52,476 bases of DNA from Devosia indica. Its GTDB lineage: Bacteria; Pseudomonadota; Alphaproteobacteria; Rhizobiales; Devosiaceae. A model generated the notes under the pieces. The model saw nothing but the letters and a program-made list of their open reading frames with translations. It was not told the origin of the DNA and searched no databases. Shown in pieces: positions 27,817 to 35,908 of this stretch. The translations under genes were made by a program, and so were the position numbers. Where the stretch lies: assembly GCF_003056405.1 (NCBI RefSeq), contig NZ_PYVZ01000022.1, positions 1-52,476 of the forward strand, in the 5' to 3' direction. Every line of letters begins with the position of its first letter. Positions within the stretch are counted from its first letter, which is position 1.

Positions 27817-27837
27817 ATGCCAGCCTCAAGCTGGCGT
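27817..27837 (-). terminator. Hairpin after the GFA gene
   Basis: GCCAGC (27819-27824) and GCTGGC (27830-27835) form a hairpin directly after the GFA stop on the minus strand, extendable by two A-T pairs. A T-run (CTCTTTTC) follows only about 10 nt later, so termination strength is uncertain. Confidence 0.4.
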
Positions 27838-28239
27838 TCAACCCGGCAATCCCTCGAACTGCGGCAGGTTGTCGGTGATCTCGTACCAAGGTGCCTTGGA
27901 GCCGACAAACATATGAAACGATGGTCGAACCTTGGGGTCATCGACCAGCGTGCCCATGGCAACATGCGTGTTTCCGTTCTCGGCGATCACCGAGTAGAGA
28001 AACGAACCACACTGCCCGCAATGCACATCATGTGTGCCCGCAGGGTTACCATAGCTGAGAACGCTTGCCTCGCCCTGTGTTAGCCGCAAACTGCCAGTCT
28101 TGATCGAAGCCATGGGCTTGAACGCCGATCCCGTCGCGCGCCGGCATCGGGAACAGTGGCAATAAAAGGCCGCCTCGAAGGCGTCCTCGACTTCATAGGT
28201 CACCGCCCCGCACAGGCAGCTACCTTTGAGCATGGTCAT
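27838..28239 (-). CDS. GFA family zinc protein
   Basis: The 133-residue protein has the glutathione-dependent formaldehyde-activating (GFA/CENP-V) fold. Its zinc ligands are visible in order: CLCG near the N-terminus, CHCSRC at residues ~27-32 and CGQCG at ~74-78. Family members bind structural zinc; true formaldehyde-glutathione activity is shown for few, so the substrate is unknown. The start overlaps the yidD 3' end by 20 nt, making it the last gene of the scaffold-yidD-GFA unit. Confidence 0.88.
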   Translation of the reverse strand: MTMLKGSCLCGAVTYEVEDAFEAAFYCHCSRCRRATGSAFKPMASIKTGSLRLTQGEASVLSYGNPAGTHDVHCGQCGSFLYSVIAENGNTHVAMGTLVDDPKVRPSFHMFVGSKAPWYEITDNLPQFEGLPG

Positions 28240-28558
28240 GCTTGTTTCCCCGCCAACGCCCATACCGCCAGGGCAAATACCATCGCCCCTCTGCCGGCAG
28301 TGTCTCCGGCACCGGATCATATCCATGCGTCCCGCCGGGGCGGCAGCGCCAGAAACGCGCCAGCCCCATCCAGCCGCCGGGCCAGAATCCGAACGTCCAG
28401 ATGGCAGTGCTGGTGAACTCCGAGCATGTCGGCAGATGTCGACACGTGCGTCCGACAAAGGCCGAAAGCGTATAGCGATAGAGCGTAATCAGAAAGACGG
28501 CCGCAACCTTGAACGGCATGTCGATGACCTGCCACATCAATGCGATGAATCGATCCAT
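28220..28558 (-). CDS. yidD: Membrane protein insertion efficiency factor YidD
   Basis: YidD assists the YidC insertase at the inner membrane. The product is 112 residues with an N-terminal amphipathic/hydrophobic segment (FKVAAVFLITLYRYTLSAF). The family signature CRHLPTCSEF is followed by GFWPGGWMGLARFWRCRPGG and YDPVPE. The C-terminal ~25 residues after PVPE are Trp/Arg-rich and longer than the minimal family member. The start overlaps the scaffold stop (TGATG), and the 3' end overlaps the GFA start. Confidence 0.93.
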   Translation of the reverse strand: MDRFIALMWQVIDMPFKVAAVFLITLYRYTLSAFVGRTCRHLPTCSEFTSTAIWTFGFWPGGWMGLARFWRCRPGGTHGYDPVPETLPAEGRWYLPWRYGRWRGNKHDHAQR

Positions 28559-29010
28559 CAGCCACTCACTGCAACCGATTGGTTCGACTCAAGCTTTTCC
28601 AGCGCCGCAGCGACGGCATCGAACACCAGAAGGGTTGACATATGGCGGGCTGGATACCCCCGGACCGGCTCAAGATATTTGAGATCCTCCCACCTCCCCG
28701 AGGGCGGCGCCCCATCCGCCTTGAGCATGTCGTGCATGGTCTGTCGCAGGTCCAGAAAAGCGCCCGTCGATGTTCCGACGATTTCCCGCGCCACCACGGC
28801 CGCTGAGGTCTGGCCCAGTGCGCAAGCCGAAATCTCGTGGCCGTAGCCGACGATCACCCCATCGCGCACGACCAGGTCGACCTCGATCACCGAGCCGCAG
28901 ACGCGGCTGACCTTGCGCGCCGAAACGTCCGCAGCGGCCAGCCGGCCTGGCTGAGGGGCGTTCCCCGCAAGGTCGAGTATCTTTTCGGAATAGAGATCGC
29001 TCAGCTCCAT
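28558..29010 (-). CDS. Iron-sulphur cluster assembly scaffold (IscU/NifU-N-like)
   Basis: The 150-residue protein has the NifU N-terminal fold. Two of the usual three cluster-binding cysteines are present ([11 protein letters not shown] and ISACALGQ). At the expected third position ([15 protein letters not shown]) no cysteine is found, so it may be a divergent scaffold or a degenerate member. This divergent type next to folE is common in Rhizobiales-like genomes (family knowledge). It is divergently oriented to folE across about 150 bp and leads an overlapping operon with yidD and GFA. Confidence 0.85.
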   Translation of the reverse strand: MELSDLYSEKILDLAGNAPQPGRLAAADVSARKVSRVCGSVIEVDLVVRDGVIVGYGHEISACALGQTSAAVVAREIVGTSTGAFLDLRQTMHDMLKADGAPPSGRWEDLKYLEPVRGYPARHMSTLLVFDAVAAALEKLESNQSVAVSG

Positions 29011-29161
29011 AATCCCGACAATTCTGTTTCTTGTTCCGGTCTCGTTCCGCTTCTATATAGGGGTTCTCCATCCAACTGTCAGGGGATTGTGCTCCTGTCG
29101 AAATCCGACGCGTCGTTCGTCGCGTAGTGAGCATCGGTCGCAACGCAAGGAGCCGGACCCC

Positions 29162-29782
29162 ATGGACGCCCAAGTAAAGCCGCTCAAGCCCGTTACCCCT
29201 GACACGCCCGTTTCGCGTCCCAGCCGCGATGAAGCGGAGGCTGCCGTGCGCACGCTCATCGCCTGGGCCGGTGACGACCCCAATCGCGAGGGTCTGCTGG
29301 ACACGCCCGCACGTGTGGCCAAGGCCTATGGCGAACTGTTTGCCGGCTACGACCAGAACCCCGGCGAAGTGCTGTCCAAGACCTTCAAGGAAGTCGGCGG
29401 CTACGACGACCTGGTGCTGGTCAAGGGCATCCCCTTCTATGCCCATTGCGAACATCACATGGTGCCTTTCTACGGACAGGCCCACATTGCCTATCTCCCC
29501 CATGATGGGGTTGTCGGCCTCTCCAAGCTGGCCAGGCTCGTTGAAGTCTTTGCCCGGCGCCTGCAGACGCAGGAAACCATGACGGCGCAGATCATCGACG
29601 CCATCAACGAAAACCTTGGCCCGCGCGGTGCCGCCGTGATGCTGGAAGCTGAGCACATGTGCATGACCATGCGCGGCGTGAAGGCCCATGACGTCAGCAC
29701 GGTCACCCACCGCTTCACCGGTGTTTTCGCCGAGGACCGGCAGGAACAGGACCGGTTTTTCGCCATGGTCGGGCATCGCTGA
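29162..29782 (+). CDS. folE: GTP cyclohydrolase I
   Basis: The enzyme converts GTP to 7,8-dihydroneopterin triphosphate, the first step of tetrahydrofolate synthesis. The product is 206 residues from ATG 29162, preceded by AAGGAGCC. Zinc ligands and active-site residues are visible in [13 protein letters not shown] and [12 protein letters not shown], with the substrate-binding segment [22 protein letters not shown]. The N-terminal ~25 residues are a Pro-rich extension. Confidence 0.96.
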   Translation: MDAQVKPLKPVTPDTPVSRPSRDEAEAAVRTLIAWAGDDPNREGLLDTPARVAKAYGELFAGYDQNPGEVLSKTFKEVGGYDDLVLVKGIPFYAHCEHHMVPFYGQAHIAYLPHDGVVGLSKLARLVEVFARRLQTQETMTAQIIDAINENLGPRGAAVMLEAEHMCMTMRGVKAHDVSTVTHRFTGVFAEDRQEQDRFFAMVGHR

Positions 29783-29801
29783 ACGCCCGCCTCGTTCAAA
29801 T

Positions 29802-29827
29802 GACAAGCGCGATCAAATGCGCTTGTC
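29802..29827 (+). terminator. Hairpin after folE
   Basis: GACAAGCGC (29802-29810) pairs perfectly with GCGCTTGTC (29819-29827), loop 8 nt, 19 bp past the folE stop. Only a weak T-containing stretch follows. It separates folE from the AraC-type gene. Confidence 0.5.
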
Positions 29828-29869
29828 CTGATTATGTCATAGACTGCCTGTCTCAAACGGGTCTGTGCC

Positions 29870-30703
29870 ATGTCAGTTGTTTCCAAAATGCTCTGGGTCC
29901 TGGAAAGCCGTTCGCGTGAACCGCTAGGCTTGGACGAGTTGGCGTCTGTCACTGGCAAGTCGAGAAGCTATCTCTCGCGCGTATTTCCCCTGGTAACCGG
30001 GTACTCCGTAACCGCCTATCTCAGGGCGAGGCGCCTGAGTGACGCCGCTCGTCAACTGGCCGACGGCGCGCCCGACATCCTGTCGGTCGCTCTTGAAGCC
30101 GGCTACGGCTCGCATGAGGCATTCACCCGCGCATTTCGCGACCAGTTCGGCATCACGCCGCAACATGTCCGCCAGCAGCGCAATCTCAACGGGATTACCC
30201 TAGTGGAGCCTCTTAGAATGGATATTGCAGCCCCCGTCAGCATCGCACCGCCCCGGTTCGAAAATCGCCCCGAAATGATCTTCGCCGGTATTGCCGAGCG
30301 CCATCCCATGAACAATCCAGCGGGCCTGCCCGCGCAGTGGCAACGGTTCCAGCCCCATATCGGCAATATCGACGGTGCCATTGCCGGGGTGGCCTACGGC
30401 CTTGTCGGTGAGATCGCCGACAATCGCTTTGAATATATGGTCGCCATGGAAATGCGTCCCGGCGCGGAAATACAACCCGATCTCGAAAGCGTCACCGTTC
30501 CTGCACTGAAGTGGGCCAGGTTCACCCATGGCGGCGATCTCTCCACCATTCGCCAGAGCATCGCCGCCGCCGAACAGTGGCTAAGCGATAACGGGCACGA
30601 ACCGAGCGAAGCCAGCTATAGCTTCCTCGAATATTATGGCCCTGACTTTGATGCCCGCAGTGGTAGCGGCGACATCGAAATCTGGTTCGGCCTTCAGGCC
30701 TGA
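29870..30703 (+). CDS. AraC-type regulator with GyrI-like ligand domain
   Basis: The 277-residue protein starts with two helix-turn-helix motifs: [21 protein letters not shown] and [20 protein letters not shown], followed by [11 protein letters not shown]. The C-terminal ~150 residues form a GyrI-like/SHS2 effector-binding domain (bacterial transcription activator effector-binding family). This is the Rob/SoxS-type plan seen in drug- or small-molecule-responsive activators. It sits between folE and hisI, which are usually adjacent in related genomes. The regulated targets are unknown. Confidence 0.9.
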   Translation: MSVVSKMLWVLESRSREPLGLDELASVTGKSRSYLSRVFPLVTGYSVTAYLRARRLSDAARQLADGAPDILSVALEAGYGSHEAFTRAFRDQFGITPQHVRQQRNLNGITLVEPLRMDIAAPVSIAPPRFENRPEMIFAGIAERHPMNNPAGLPAQWQRFQPHIGNIDGAIAGVAYGLVGEIADNRFEYMVAMEMRPGAEIQPDLESVTVPALKWARFTHGGDLSTIRQSIAAAEQWLSDNGHEPSEASYSFLEYYGPDFDARSGSGDIEIWFGLQA

Positions 30704-30767
30704 ACCCTTCCAATCCGCTGTGATGCGCGCTAGAGGCTCGGCATCCGCACGAGCAATGGCGCGCATC

Positions 30768-31220
30768 ATGACCATTTCCTTCACCGACCCCAAGACCCTC
30801 GATCATGCCGCGCTGGAAGAAGGCACAACCTTCGCCCCACGCTTTGACGCCCATGGCCTGCTGTCCGTGGTCACCATCGAAGACGGCACCAAGGATATCT
30901 TGATGGTCGCACACATGAATGCCGAGACCCTGTCGCTGACCCTGGAGACCGGTATCGCCCATTATTGGTCGCGTTCACGCAAGGCCATATGGAAGAAGGG
31001 CGAAACTTCGGGCGAACTGCAGGAAGTGGTCGAGCTGCGCACCGATTGCGATCAGGACTGCATGGTCATGGTGGTGCGCCAAACCGGACGGGGCGCTGCC
31101 TGCCACACAGGTCGCAAATCCTGCTTTTATCGGCGCGTAACAACCGATCAGGGGGAGACCCGGCTTGAAGACACCGGCCTGCCTCGCCTGTTCAACCCGA
31201 AGGATGTGTACGGGGGTTAG
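30768..31220 (+). CDS. hisI: Phosphoribosyl-AMP cyclohydrolase
   Basis: HisI catalyses the third step of histidine synthesis. The product is about 150 residues from ATG 30768 ([12 protein letters not shown]), where family alignment begins; ATGs at 30723 and 30756 remain possible because no strong ribosome site is evident. The zinc/magnesium site motifs [11 protein letters not shown] and [14 protein letters not shown] are intact, as is [16 protein letters not shown]. Its TAG stop overlaps the TAA stop of the convergent rhomboid gene by two bases. Confidence 0.95.
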   Translation: MTISFTDPKTLDHAALEEGTTFAPRFDAHGLLSVVTIEDGTKDILMVAHMNAETLSLTLETGIAHYWSRSRKAIWKKGETSGELQEVVELRTDCDQDCMVMVVRQTGRGAACHTGRKSCFYRRVTTDQGETRLEDTGLPRLFNPKDVYGG

Positions 31221-31951
31221 GTTTTCCGCTCAAACAGCGGCACCAGCAGGAAACCGGCAGCGAATCCGCCCAGATGGGCCTGCCAGGCGATGGATAGCGC
31301 GCTACCCGTCAATAACGGCACCAGCGGTACTGCCGCATTGAGCGCCAGCCAGATCAACGTGAAAAAGCGCGAGCGGGGGTTGGCGAACACCTCGCGCAGG
31401 CTCGCCAGCTGGCGCCCAAGCACCACCGCTTCGCCGGTTTCAGGATTGCGGGCCATCAACACCGGTTGGAACATGAAGCGAATGGCAGCACCCGTCAGAC
31501 CCGCAACACCTCCCGATGCGCCGATCAGGTAAACCTGACTATAGAGCGTGGTTGCCGCGAACAGAGCCGCACCGCCAAAGGCCGATATCAGGAACAGGGA
31601 CACCATCGGCCCTGCCCCATAGCGGCGCACCACGGGTGTTGCGAAAATCACCAGCCAGGCAACATTGATGAGCAGATGGTCCCATCCGGCATGGAGGAAC
31701 GCATGAGTGAACGGCGTCCAGATCAGTGGAATGGCGATGCTCGGTTCAAAGGGCGCCACCACGATTCGATAGGGCTGAAATGCGAACCACAGCAGCAGCT
31801 CCACCTGGCCGTCAAGGTTAAGAACCAGGGTTGATGCGAGATGAACGGCAATCAATATGCTCGCAAGGGCCGTAATGGACACCGGCAATAGAAACACCGG
31901 TTCACGCCCTTCAGGCCCCTGGGACACCGGTGCCCGCTCTTGTTCATTCAT
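31217..31951 (-). CDS. Rhomboid-family intramembrane serine protease
   Basis: The 244-residue polytopic protein has about six transmembrane helices. The catalytic serine lies in [13 protein letters not shown] and the histidine in [11 protein letters not shown]. The conserved loop-1/TM2 element is [21 protein letters not shown] loop of about 35 residues between helices ([21 protein letters not shown]) is a feature of alphaproteobacterial members. The start at 31951 has GGGGTG upstream; a longer frame from 32005 is less likely. A CtrA-type box lies in the divergent promoter region. The substrate is unknown. Confidence 0.9.
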   Translation of the reverse strand: MNEQERAPVSQGPEGREPVFLLPVSITALASILIAVHLASTLVLNLDGQVELLLWFAFQPYRIVVAPFEPSIAIPLIWTPFTHAFLHAGWDHLLINVAWLVIFATPVVRRYGAGPMVSLFLISAFGGAALFAATTLYSQVYLIGASGGVAGLTGAAIRFMFQPVLMARNPETGEAVVLGRQLASLREVFANPRSRFFTLIWLALNAAVPLVPLLTGSALSIAWQAHLGGFAAGFLLVPLFERKT

Positions 31952-32024
31952 TGGCAACACCCCAAGGCACCGGCGGGCCGTCGCCCCGCTCGCGCTTTTC
32001 CACATTTGGCCACAGACGTTAACC

Positions 32025-32039
32025 TTAACTAACCTTTAA
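32025..32039. promoter_or_regulatory. CtrA-type box in the rhomboid/PAS divergent promoter
   Basis: TTAACTAACCTTTAA matches TTAA-N7-TTAA perfectly, and an additional TTAA half-site begins at 32019. It lies 74-88 bp from the rhomboid start and 95-109 bp from the PAS-protein start, so it could serve either direction. Confidence 0.55.
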
Positions 32040-32133
32040 GCGCGCCACGAGCGCGGCATTTTGCGATTGTCCGGGAAGCGCGGCGGCCTCCTCTTGGAGA
32101 ATGCCTCGACGCCACACATTGCGGGTCCGAACG

Positions 32134-32787
32134 ATGCAGATGCAGAGCACCAAAACACTCTATACCTATTGGAACACGATTCGGGGTTCCCGCAGCGCGC
32201 CAGACCGTCGCGACATTGACCCGACACGTATTCGTGAGGCGCTTGCCAATACCTTTATTCTTGAGCTCGATAGCGCCGACAAGTTCTCTTTCCGCCTTGC
32301 CGGCTCACATCTGTGCACCAGCTATTGCCGGGAACTGAAGGGGCGCTCCTTTTCTGCGCTCTGGCATGACCGCGACGGTGACGCCATGGACACGTTGATC
32401 CGCGCTGTTACCGAAGACCATGCCGTGGCTCTGGTCACCTTTCAGGGCACCACGGCCCTGCACACCAAGGTGAGCTTTGAAACCATTCTCATGCCTTTGC
32501 GCCACAACGGCTCGACGCATACCCGCATTCTGGGTGCCATGTCGGCGGTTGAAGTACCTTACTGGCTCGGCGTGCAACCTATCCTCGAACAGCGCATCAC
32601 TGGTCTCCGGCTGATCTGGCCTGACGAGGTTCCTGCCGAAGAATCCGCGCGCGAAGTCATGGCCAGTGTTGTCAACGACGCCGAATATGGTTCGTCGGCA
32701 CAGCCCGCAGCCATGCCGACCACGGTCTATGGCCGTAGCGCGCGCCGCTATGCCCATCTTGCCGTGATCGATGGCGGCCGGAACTGA
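32134..32787 (+). CDS. PAS_5-type sensor-like protein
   Basis: The 217-residue cytosolic protein matches the alphaproteobacterial PAS_5 family (PF07310). It contains YTYWNTIRGSRSAPDRRDID near the N-terminus, then FILELDSADKFSFRLAGSHLC, GRSFSALWHDRDGDAM and FETILMPLRHNGSTHTRILG, which outline one PAS fold. No output domain is attached. The start at 32134 is chosen over 32101 for family fit. It is followed on the same strand by a PilZ protein, suggesting a shared role in surface or motility signalling. The ligand is unknown. Confidence 0.85.
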   Translation: MQMQSTKTLYTYWNTIRGSRSAPDRRDIDPTRIREALANTFILELDSADKFSFRLAGSHLCTSYCRELKGRSFSALWHDRDGDAMDTLIRAVTEDHAVALVTFQGTTALHTKVSFETILMPLRHNGSTHTRILGAMSAVEVPYWLGVQPILEQRITGLRLIWPDEVPAEESAREVMASVVNDAEYGSSAQPAAMPTTVYGRSARRYAHLAVIDGGRN

Positions 32788-32892
32788 TTGGTTCGCTTTT
32801 GAGCGACCAATTCGGACCAATTCTCATCAAGCGTTAACCAAGCCCAGCTAAGTTTGCTGTGGTTTTCCCCAGTGCGTGGAACAGGTTGACGT

Positions 32893-33525
32893 ATGCTCAG
32901 TGACGACATTTCTGCTCCACAGCCCATTACCAGCCTGCACGCCGGTGCGGGAGATCGCCGCTTCCAGCGCGTCAAAGTGTCGATCCTGGGCCGCTACATG
33001 CTGGCGGACCGTCGTGAATTTCCGTGTCAGGTCCTGTCCATGTCCCCCGGCGATGCCGTGGTGATTGCCCCGGTCCCTGGCATTGTTGGCGAGCGGATCA
33101 TCGCCTATCTCGATCATCTGGGACGTGTTGAAGGGACCATTCTTTCCCAGGTGGATGGCGGCTTCATCATGGATATCGCCGCATCCCCGCGTAAGCGCGA
33201 CAAGATGGCGGCCCAGCTCACCTGGCTGGCCAACAAGGATATTCTCAATCTCCCCGAGGACCGCCGCCACGAGCGCGTTGTCCCCGACATCCGCCATTCG
33301 ACCGTCGTGCTCGACGATGGACGCCGCTACAACTGCAAGATCATCGACATCTCACTTTCCGGCGCTGCCGTCGAACTCGACGTGCGTCCGGCCATGGGTA
33401 CGCCCATCACGCTGGGCCGCATGCGCGCCCGCGTCGTCCGTCATTTCCAGAATGGTGTCGCCGTCGAGTTCGTGGCCGCCCAGGAAATGCTGACCGTGGT
33501 GCAGCAGAACCTGCGCATGAACTGA
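32893..33525 (+). CDS. Tandem PilZ-domain protein
   Basis: The 210-residue cytosolic protein has two PilZ-like domains. The second (~120-205) has the complete cyclic-di-GMP signature: RRHER and, about 30 residues on, DISLSGAAVEL. The first (~20-100) keeps RRFQR but has SMSPGD where D/NxSxxG is expected, so it probably does not bind the nucleotide in the usual way. It follows the PAS_5 gene by about 105 bp. Inference: a cyclic-di-GMP effector in motility or surface growth. Confidence 0.88.
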   Translation: MLSDDISAPQPITSLHAGAGDRRFQRVKVSILGRYMLADRREFPCQVLSMSPGDAVVIAPVPGIVGERIIAYLDHLGRVEGTILSQVDGGFIMDIAASPRKRDKMAAQLTWLANKDILNLPEDRRHERVVPDIRHSTVVLDDGRRYNCKIIDISLSGAAVELDVRPAMGTPITLGRMRARVVRHFQNGVAVEFVAAQEMLTVVQQNLRMN

Positions 33526-33727
33526 CCCCGACAGGGCAAGCACCAACGCGCCCCCTGCCGCGCAGGAGCAGAGGCGCGTGTCCGAATGCACCGGTGCATT
33601 GCCCGGCGCCGTCATGGTCAACAAATCCCTATAAGCATCGATAAAACACGCATAAAAACTGCGTGGCACTTTTCGGATCGGGGCAATCGGCCGTCCCTAG
33701 TGTGGTCTCCATCAGGGAGACGACACC

Positions 33728-34351
33728 ATGACTTTGATCAAGAAGGGCCTGCTGGCGGGGCTACTCACCGCCCTCTTTGCAATCGCCCCGGCCGCCCCAA
33801 GCGCAGCACTCGACCTCACCAACATTGCCTATGTCCAGACCAGTTCCGGCACGACCTCGATCCCGGTCGGACATCTGGAGTTCTGCAAGTCCAACCCGAC
33901 GGAATGTCGCGGCTACGACCGCGTTGAGCCGGCAACCGTGCTGGACGATCGAAATTGGCAGCAGCTTGTTTCCGTGAACGCTTACTACAATCGGAACGTT
34001 GTCCCGGTCACTGACCAGGATCTCTACAAAGTCGCCGAGTTCTGGACTTACCCCAACGGCTATGGCGACTGCGAGGACTTTGCCCTGGCCAAGCGCCGTG
34101 ACCTGATCAATTCAGGCTGGCACCCCTCTACGCTGATGATCGCGGTGGTCAAGGAAGCCAATGGCAACGGCCATGCCGTGCTGATCGCCCGCACAGATCG
34201 CGGTGACCTCGTCCTCGACAATCAGGTCGGCACGATCGAGCTCTGGAGCGACACGCCCTACAAGTTCATCAAGCGCCAGTCGCAGGCTCATGCCGGGCAG
34301 TGGGTCGACATGATCGACAACCGCGTGCTGGTCGTCGCTGCCGCCAACTGA
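33728..34351 (+). CDS. Exported BTLCP transglutaminase-like cysteine protease (2)
   Basis: The 207-residue protein has a signal peptide (LIKKGLLAGLLTALFAIAPAAPSAA) and GGGAGACG before its ATG. The probable triad is Cys115 (GYGDCEDFALAKRR), His (NGHAVLIAR) and Asp (LVLDNQVG). Unlike the copy at 15173, it retains a longer central section (WQQLVSVNAYYNRNVVPVTD), the common form in Rhizobiales. The two proteins are clearly paralogous but not recent duplicates. Periplasmic processing of a surface protein is inferred. Confidence 0.9.
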   Translation: MTLIKKGLLAGLLTALFAIAPAAPSAALDLTNIAYVQTSSGTTSIPVGHLEFCKSNPTECRGYDRVEPATVLDDRNWQQLVSVNAYYNRNVVPVTDQDLYKVAEFWTYPNGYGDCEDFALAKRRDLINSGWHPSTLMIAVVKEANGNGHAVLIARTDRGDLVLDNQVGTIELWSDTPYKFIKRQSQAHAGQWVDMIDNRVLVVAAAN

Positions 34352-34399
34352 CAAGTTTCCGGACCCCGCCCAAAGCCTATCCCTGATAGGGGTCTGAAG

Positions 34400-34437
34400 A
34401 GCCAGGCCGGTCACGCGCAAGCGTGGCCGGCCTGGCT
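34400..34437. terminator. Strong hairpin between convergent genes
   Basis: AGCCAGGCCGG (34400-34410) pairs with CCGGCCTGGCT (34427-34437), and an inner CACGC-GCAA-GCGTG stem closes on a GNRA-like tetraloop. It lies between the convergent BTLCP gene and the membrane-protein gene. There is no T-run on either side, so it may stop transcription less cleanly than its stability suggests. Confidence 0.6.
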
Positions 34438-34459
34438 GCGTCCAGAAATGGGCTTGAGA

Positions 34460-34786
34460 TTATGGCCGAAGCGCCACGTAGATACTCATGAAAAAGAGCC
34501 CGGTTATGAAGGCCCAGCCAAAGGCCACCAGGGCCGAGATTAGAACAGACGGCGTCGAGATCGTGCCATCCTCATCATGGCTCCAGCCCACCTGGAGAAG
34601 AATGTAGGGACCGCACACGAAACTCATCGCCAGATTGCCCAGCGAGGCCAGGTAAGACCGACCGTCCCAGCGCAGCATGGCCTGCTGCCGCGTAACCCAC
34701 TGGTAGAGGTGGGTCCCAGCCCCCGCCATGCAAAGCCCCACGCCCATGATGAATGCCGCAAGCAAAAGTTCCCTGGTCATGCCCAT
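34460..34786 (-). CDS. Small multi-pass membrane protein, unknown function
   Basis: The product is 108 residues with three hydrophobic segments: LLLAAFIMGVGLCMAGAG, YLASLGNLAMSFVCGPYILL and LVAFGWAFITGLFFMSIYVAL. A conserved-looking cytosolic loop lies between the first two (THLYQWVTRQQAMLRWDG). ATG 34786 or 34780 could start it; GGGGATGGG lies just ahead of the latter. It resembles small conserved membrane proteins of Hyphomicrobiales, but I cannot name the family with certainty. Confidence 0.72.
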   Translation of the reverse strand: MGMTRELLLAAFIMGVGLCMAGAGTHLYQWVTRQQAMLRWDGRSYLASLGNLAMSFVCGPYILLQVGWSHDEDGTISTPSVLISALVAFGWAFITGLFFMSIYVALRP

Positions 34787-34817
34787 CCCCGTGCCATCTG
34801 CCCATGCTGCGAGACTG

Positions 34818-34832
34818 TTTACTGTTTGTTAA
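34818..34832. promoter_or_regulatory. Near-match to CtrA box in a divergent promoter
   Basis: TTTACTGTTTGTTAA matches TTAA-N7-TTAA at seven of eight positions. It lies 32-46 bp from the membrane-protein start (34786) and 60-74 bp from the start at 34892. Confidence 0.35.
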
Positions 34833-34891
34833 GCATATTGCGCCCCCTAATGGTTGTCACCCCGAAGCGAGAATTCTGGTTAATTTCCACC

Positions 34892-35578
34892 ATGGCGGCC
34901 TCAGGCATCAATGCGAACGCTGTGGAAGGTGGCAAAGGCCAGCTCGCCTACAACCTTGCCGGAATTGCCTTGATCATCCTGCTGTTGGCGGTGGGTGTGG
35001 CTTATCTGGTCGACCAGACGGCCCGAAACATGCAGCGGCCCATGCCCAGCCTGCTTGATGAAGACCCGATAACGCAGACTGTCGCAGGGCGTGAATTGCA
35101 CATTCCCACGACCTGGTTCCGCTTTGGCGAAACCATCAAGCCTGGTTTCGTCAGCCAGATCGATCTGACCTTCGCTCTGCCGCTGGCTGCCGGCCAGCAG
35201 CCAACGACGGTCGATGTGACGCTGATTTCACGCAGCGCAGCGCGCGCCAGCGGTGCGTTGCTCGACGCGGTCTACTTGCACCAATTTGCCGATGGTTCGG
35301 TCAGTGGCATCCCCGGACTGGTGGGCAAGCCGCTTCTCGCGGCCGATGGGTATGCAGACGAAACGGTCTGGTATGACCCACTCTCGCCTGCCCCATTTGT
35401 TGCCAAATGCGCCGCAGCGCCCGATCCGAGCCGCTCGGATCGCTGTCTGAGGACCATTCACCTGCCCAACGGGCTGGCAGCCATCCTCAGCTTTGACGCG
35501 GAGGCGCTGGTCGCCTGGCGTCAGTTCGACGCCGAGCTCGCCCAGTGGCTGGGCAAGATCGGCGCATTGGACAATTAG
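34892..35578 (+). CDS. Membrane-anchored periplasmic protein, unknown function
   Basis: The product is about 228 residues. A short cytosolic N-terminus and one transmembrane helix (LAGIALIILLLAVGVAYLV) precede a periplasmic part of about 180 residues. That part has two cysteines that could pair (FVAKCAAAPD, RSDRCLRTI) and ends near LAQWLGKIGALDN. An in-frame ATG at 34850 is an alternative start; neither has a strong ribosome site. The 3' end overlaps the convergent DUF3126 gene by 4 bp. No family was recognised. Confidence 0.7.
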   Translation: MAASGINANAVEGGKGQLAYNLAGIALIILLLAVGVAYLVDQTARNMQRPMPSLLDEDPITQTVAGRELHIPTTWFRFGETIKPGFVSQIDLTFALPLAAGQQPTTVDVTLISRSAARASGALLDAVYLHQFADGSVSGIPGLVGKPLLAADGYADETVWYDPLSPAPFVAKCAAAPDPSRSDRCLRTIHLPNGLAAILSFDAEALVAWRQFDAELAQWLGKIGALDN

Positions 35579-35793
35579 TCGATATCGTCCAGGTCGATGT
35601 CCAGGATCGACATGGAGAACATGTAGGACTTGTCGCCATCCTCATCGTCGAGGTGGATCAGGCCGATCGACTCCTCGCCAATGAACACTTCAACGGAATC
35701 GTTTAGCTTCGGCCGCGGGCGGACATCGATATTGCGATTGTTGAAGGTGCGTTGCAGAAATTTCTGCAGCTTGATGATCTCGGGGTGGTTCAC
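35575..35793 (-). CDS. DUF3126 family protein
   Basis: The 72-residue acidic protein starts at GTG 35793 with AGGA upstream. It reads NHPEIIKLQKFLQRTFNN, then RPRPKLNDSVEVFIGEESIG, and ends in an Asp-rich tail (ILDIDLDDID). This matches DUF3126, a small alphaproteobacterial family often found directly downstream of cysE, as here (115 bp gap). The function is unknown. Confidence 0.88.
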   Translation of the reverse strand: MNHPEIIKLQKFLQRTFNNRNIDVRPRPKLNDSVEVFIGEESIGLIHLDDEDGDKSYMFSMSILDIDLDDID

Positions 35794-35908
35794 GGGAACA
35801 TGTCCTGCTGGTTGCGTTGAGGCGGCAATCTAGTGTCTCGACAAACCCTGACAACCCCTGCACGGACCAATTTACCGGTAACAACTGGCCCGAGTGGCTT
35901 GCCCGGCG

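Noticed and set aside
27741..27837. T-box or other leader riboswitch before thrS
   Set aside because: The leader is under 100 bp, shows only a hairpin belonging to the GFA gene, and T-box control is not expected in this group.
28670..29806. 378-residue minus-strand frame opposite folE
   Set aside because: folE is unmistakable on the plus strand. The minus frame extends into the scaffold gene in another frame and has no start signal.
34577..34891. Extended N-terminus for the membrane-anchored protein starting at 34577
   Set aside because: The extension is antisense to the small membrane-protein gene and runs through the probable promoter and CtrA-like site.
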